From Planctomycetia bacterium (lineage in GTDB: Bacteria > Planctomycetota > Planctomycetia > Pirellulales > Thermoguttaceae): a stretch of DNA of 64,000 bases. The DNA is taken from contig JAUNSU010000001.1 of the NCBI GenBank assembly GCA_030539035.1, positions 24,641-88,640 on the forward strand, given 5' to 3'. The notes under the pieces were generated by a model. It ran no database searches, was not told where the DNA came from, and worked only from the letters and a program-made list of their open reading frames with translations. The stretch's first letter is position 1, and every line of letters begins with the position of its first letter. Positions 60,184 through 64,000 of this stretch are shown piece after piece. A program made the translations under genes and the position numbers.

Positions 60184-60451
60184 TTTTTTCTGTTTTCAAG
60201 TATCAATGTTTTTTCACGATATTTTAGGAAAATTTTTCATTTGAGTCCTGTTTTTGCGATAAAAATGCAATAAAAATCGTTTGACAGATGCTTGAATTAT
60301 GAAAATAGAACATAACATCTTAAAATTCATAGAGATAACAAAAGGAGAGGAGACAAAATAATGTTAAAATTGTACAAAAATAAATTTTTTATACTGGTAC
60401 TTGATAAATCCTTCATAAGTGTATATAATTCTTACAGTTGGATGCGGTAGA
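60184..60451 (+). promoter_or_regulatory. CRISPR leader with array promoter
   Basis: This AT-rich 268 bp lies between cas2 and the first repeat. TTGATA (60401-60406), 17 bp, TATAAT (60424-60429) predicts a transcript starting at ~60436-60440, just before the first repeat at 60452 and reading into the array on +. A ribosome-site-like AAAGGAGAGGAG at ~60340-60352 precedes a 29-codon frame from ATG 60361 to TAG 60450 that ends one base before repeat 1; it spans the array promoter and may be fortuitous. Leader length and composition fit the site where Cas1-Cas2 inserts new spacers. Confidence 0.8.
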
Positions 60452-63400
60452 CTGAAGTTTCTATGATGCCGTTAAGGCGTTGAGCACATATTAAAAAAAC
60501 GCCGTAAAAACAAGGATATTTGTCTGAAGTTTCTATGATGCCGTTAAGGCGTTGAGCACATTCACACGAGGGAAAAACTGCTGATTCAGGGCCTTCTGAA
60601 GTTTCTATGATGCCGTTAAGGCGTTGAGCACAAAAAGGATTTGGCGCTTTTTTTAATCCCCTTGATCTGAAGTTTCTATGATGCCGTTAAGGCGTTGAGC
60701 ACATATTTCTTTATGTGATATTGCTTTTAATTCCCCTGCTGAAGTTTCTATGATGCCGTTAAGGCGTTGAGCACATTTTGGATATCAGAGATATTTGCAG
60801 CTTATGCAGGCTGAAGTTTCTATGATGCCGTTAAGGCGTTGAGCACACTCCATGTTTGACGAAACTTTTGAAAGAGATGTAACCTGAAGTTTCTATGATG
60901 CCGTTAAGGCGTTGAGCACGAGTATATCTGCGTTGATTATTATTTTGATAATCGCGTCCTGAAGTTTCTATGATGCCGTTAAGGCGTTGAGCACGCTCCA
61001 GTGTCGGTAACGGCTTTAGCAAGATTTCCGACTGAAGTTTCTATGATGCCGTTAAGGCGTTGAGCACATTTTATATCATTTTTGCGGATCTAAAACTTTT
61101 ACCCTGAAGTTTCTATGATGCCGTTAAGGCGTTGAGCACTTCTGGGCGCTGTTGTTAGCGGTCGAAACCAAAATCTGAAGTTTCTATGATGCCGTTAAGG
61201 CGTTGAGCACAACTACTCGATTTTGCGAAAAATCTTTCTTTTTCTGAAGTTTCTATGATGCCGTTAAGGCGTTGAGCACATCTTGATCCGATCTTGATTC
61301 CAGTTGACAAACTCCCTGAAGTTTCTATGATGCCGTTAAGGCGTTGAGCACTTCTTGGATCTTTCTTGATCTTGATATTGATCTTGCTGAAGTTTCTATG
61401 ATGCCGTTAAGGCGTTGAGCACATCGAGCCGGACCGGGATCGACTGAGCTTCAACGACCTGAAGTTTCTATGATGCCGTTAAGGCGTTGAGCACCTATTA
61501 TTATCACGATTGGGGATCGCCCCAATCACTGAAGTTTCTATGATGCCGTTAAGGCGTTGAGCACGCACAGACACAGATTAATCAGATTATTGGATTATTC
61601 TGAAGTTTCTATGATGCCGTTAAGGCGTTGAGCACATAAACAGTGAGTACCAACGAAATAAAACATTTCCTGAAGTTTCTATGATGCCGTTAAGGCGTTG
61701 AGCACATAAACAGTGAGTACCAACGAAATAAAACATTTCGCCTGAAGTTTCTATGATGCCGTTAAGGCGTTGAGCACAAGGAAGTTCCCACAGTGGAAAA
61801 CCGCTCATTTGTTCTGAAGTTTCTATGATGCCGTTAAGGCGTTGAGCACATACTATTATAACGATTGAGGGAGGTGCCCTCAACTGAAGTTTCTATGATG
61901 CCGTTAAGGCGTTGAGCACATAACGCTTTTTTGTGGGAGGTCAAACAAAATTTTCTGAAGTTTCTATGATGCCGTTAAGGCGTTGAGCACATTTTTTTGT
62001 TTTGTTTTGCGTACTTGCCGTGCACGGCCTGAAGTTTCTATGATGCCGTTAAGGCGTTGAGCACATTCGAACACCCTTCCCAGATCGCTCTGTCTTGGAA
62101 CCTGAAGTTTCTATGATGCCGTTAAGGCGTTGAGCACGACACTACTACTTATAATCAGATCATTAACTTGCTCGACTGAAGTTTCTATGATGCCGTTAAG
62201 GCGTTGAGCACGACACTACTACTACTTATAATCAGATCATTAACTCTGAAGTTTCTATGATGCCGTTAAGGCGTTGAGCACATTTCGATATTAACACGAT
62301 TGACGTCCAGTGGTTTCTGAAGTTTCTATGATGCCGTTAAGGCGTTGAGCACCTGTTATTATCACGATTGAGGGAGGTGCCCTCAATCACCTGAAGTTTC
62401 TATGATGCCGTTAAGGCGTTGAGCACCTACTATTATCACGATTGAGGGAGGTGCCCTCAATCTGAAGTTTCTATGATGCCGTTAAGGCGTTGAGCACCTG
62501 GAGTTGTGGCGGGATCACTACGCGGCGACTGATCCCTGAAGTTTCTATGATGCCGTTAAGGCGTTGAGCACAAAACGTTTAAGGACAAGGCCGGGAATAC
62601 CTGGACCTGAAGTTTCTATGATGCCGTTAAGGCGTTGAGCACTGCCAGAAGAAACTCCGACTTCAGGGCCGACAATAACTCTGAAGTTTCTATGATGCCG
62701 TTAAGGCGTTGAGCACTAAATCAAACAACCAGCGTTGGAACAGATCCAAACTGAAGTTTCTATGATGCCGTTAAGGCGTTGAGCACAAAAAGACAGTCCC
62801 GTATCGCGGGACGAGCAGAACCTGAAGTTTCTATGATGCCGTTAAGGCGTTGAGCACAAAAAAGAAAGCAAAGATAAAACAGTGGAAAAACTTCTGAAGT
62901 TTCTATGATGCCGTTAAGGCGTTGAGCACAAGTGGGCAAGACAATATGGATATATTGTCAATGATCTGAAGTTTCTATGATGCCGTTAAGGCGTTGAGCA
63001 CAGTGTAAGACATGCAATCTCTAAACAAGATGGAAGTCTGAAGTTTCTATGATGCCGTTAAGGCGTTGAGCACATAACAATACGGTACACCTTTCTTTTA
63101 CTATGCCCTGAAGTTTCTATGATGCCGTTAAGGCGTTGAGCACGTGTTAATCTTGCTCTGTTTGCCCGTGAAATGTTTGGCTGAAGTTTCTATGATGCCG
63201 TTAAGGCGTTGAGCACTCAGTTATACAATTATTTTTGACTTTTTTATATCTTCTGAAGTTTCTATGATGCCGTTAAGGCGTTGAGCACCTCCCAGTCCTT
63301 CGGTTCGATCCCGTCCACGCCTACCTGAAGTTTCTATGATGCCGTTAAGGCGTTGAGCACAGTTGCAAGTACCTCTCGCATCCAAAGTCGTAGCCGTCTG

Positions 63401-64000
63401 AAGTTTCTATGATGCCGTTAAGGCGTTGAGCACAGAGTAAAACTTGAACGGTGCTGCGAGACGGATTGCGGCTGAAGTTTCTATGATGCCGTTAAGGCGT
63501 TGAGCACATGAAACGCGGGAAAAGGTCCACGCCGAAATTGCTCTGAAGTTTCTATGATGCCGTTAAGGCGTTGAGCACAACATCAAAATCAAACAAAATC
63601 GGCAGATGCAGATTCTGAAGTTTCTATGATGCCGTTAAGGCGTTGAGCACGCACAGACACAGATTAAGACTCAGACACAGAAACTGACTGAAGTTTCTAT
63701 GATGCCGTTAAGGCGTAGAGCACATACTGTTATCACGATTGGGGGGCGGCCCCCAATCCTGAAGTTTCTATGATGCCGTTAAGGCGTTGAGCACATAAAA
63801 TTTTATACTTGACTTAAAAAAACATCAAACTGAAGTTTCTATGATGCCGTTAAGGCGTTGAGCACACTTACTTCCCCGCCGATCATTACGCGCTCTGACG
63901 GCTGAAGTTTCTATGATGCCGTTAAGGCGTTGAGCACCAAGCAAAAAAATACAAAAAAGTCAAAAATAATTGTCTGAAGTTTCTATGATGCCGTTAAGGC
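60452..64000 (+). CRISPR. CRISPR array, 49 complete 36-nt repeats plus a partial one, 49 spacers
   Basis: Repeats begin CTGAAGTTTCTATGATGCCG and end GGCGTTGAGCAC. The first is 60452-60487; the last complete one is 63902-63937; a fiftieth starts at 63974 and is cut by the window end. Spacers are 33-39 nt, mostly 35-37. All repeats read alike except the one at 63688-63723, where position 30 is A instead of T. The stem TGCC-GTTAA-GGCG is closed by a U-G pair on + but would be a C-A clash on -, and the leader promoter reads +, so crRNAs are read on +, with an 8-nt handle TTGAGCAC. Thirty-one of 49 spacers begin with A. Related spacers are at 61495, 61850, 62353, 62427 and 63724 (hairpin family); 61636/61706; 62138/62212; 61565/63651. 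Confidence 0.99.

Noticed and set aside
60831..61883. Minus-strand frames encoding repeated CAQRLNGIIETSG-like peptides
   Set aside because: They are translations of the CRISPR repeats, not genes.
62282..62316. Spacer with TTAACACGATTGA as a sixth member of the hairpin family
   Set aside because: Only ~9 nt around CACGATTGA agree, no hairpin follows, and it reads openly as FDINTIDVQWF; likely coincidence.

Overview
The window looks like a piece of chromosome from a Planctomycetota bacterium, probably a gut- or rumen-type member of the Thermoguttaceae/Pirellulales (inference). The pointers are a DUF1207 outer-membrane-like protein, a rhomboid protease with a planctomycete-style N-terminus, an HzsA-related cytochrome-like protein, an archaeal-type phosphoglycerate mutase, very small lipoproteins, secreted GH2 and DUF4091 glycosidases, and flhA next to csrA. 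Chromosomal genes are unusually rich in GATC. The cas genes are AT-richer and poorer in GATC, which suggests a different history.

Layout. 1-7946 (+): the end of a surface-polysaccharide cluster (RfbH-like dehydrase, NeuB-cupin, acetolactate-synthase-like TPP enzyme, HAD phosphatase, sugar C-methyltransferase-like protein, radical SAM enzyme, GT2). 8189-11929 (-): rhamnose isomerase with a degenerate sigma-54-type regulator, then metK; a 50-residue lipoprotein lies between them on +. 12237-18473: HzsA-related protein, a short SecA paralogue and a proline-rich lipoprotein. 19020-24026 (+): csrA, flhA, U32 protein. 24097-26290 (-): rhomboid protease and an EEP-fold pseudoenzyme. 26971-32880 (+): a second degenerate sigma-54-type regulator, pyrF, apgM, galE, GGDEF protein. 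33449-43604 (-): DUF4091 protein, typA, DUF1207 protein, GH2 enzyme. 44689-50767 (-): a secretin-like protein, fabF, acpP, fabG, fabD, rpmF and a TIM-barrel isomerase. Several gaps are packed with dispersed or tandem non-coding repeats (7985-8150, 32872-33410, 38883-39295, 43800-44700).

51322-64000 (+) is a complete MYXAN/Dev-type (DevTRS) type I CRISPR-Cas locus: cas3, then cas6-cas8(devT)-cas7(devR)-cas5(devS)-cas4/cas1 fusion-cas2, an AT-rich leader with a sigma70-like promoter, and an array of 49 complete 36-nt repeats plus a partial fiftieth that runs off the window end.

The main discovery is hidden between cas3 and cas6. On the minus strand there is a degenerate mini-CRISPR (repeat-like / 37-nt spacer-like / repeat-like, about 53747-53851). 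The first 20 nt of its pseudo-spacer match the start site of the cas6 operon promoter at 17 of 20 positions. The only mismatches fall at positions 6, 12 and 18, the positions that type I effectors flip out and do not pair. This is the expected design of a crRNA-like guide that makes the effector repress its own operon without cleavage. The array also holds a family of five spacers against one covarying hairpin element, two spacers that differ by one in-frame codon, and re-acquired spacers with fixed 5' ends.
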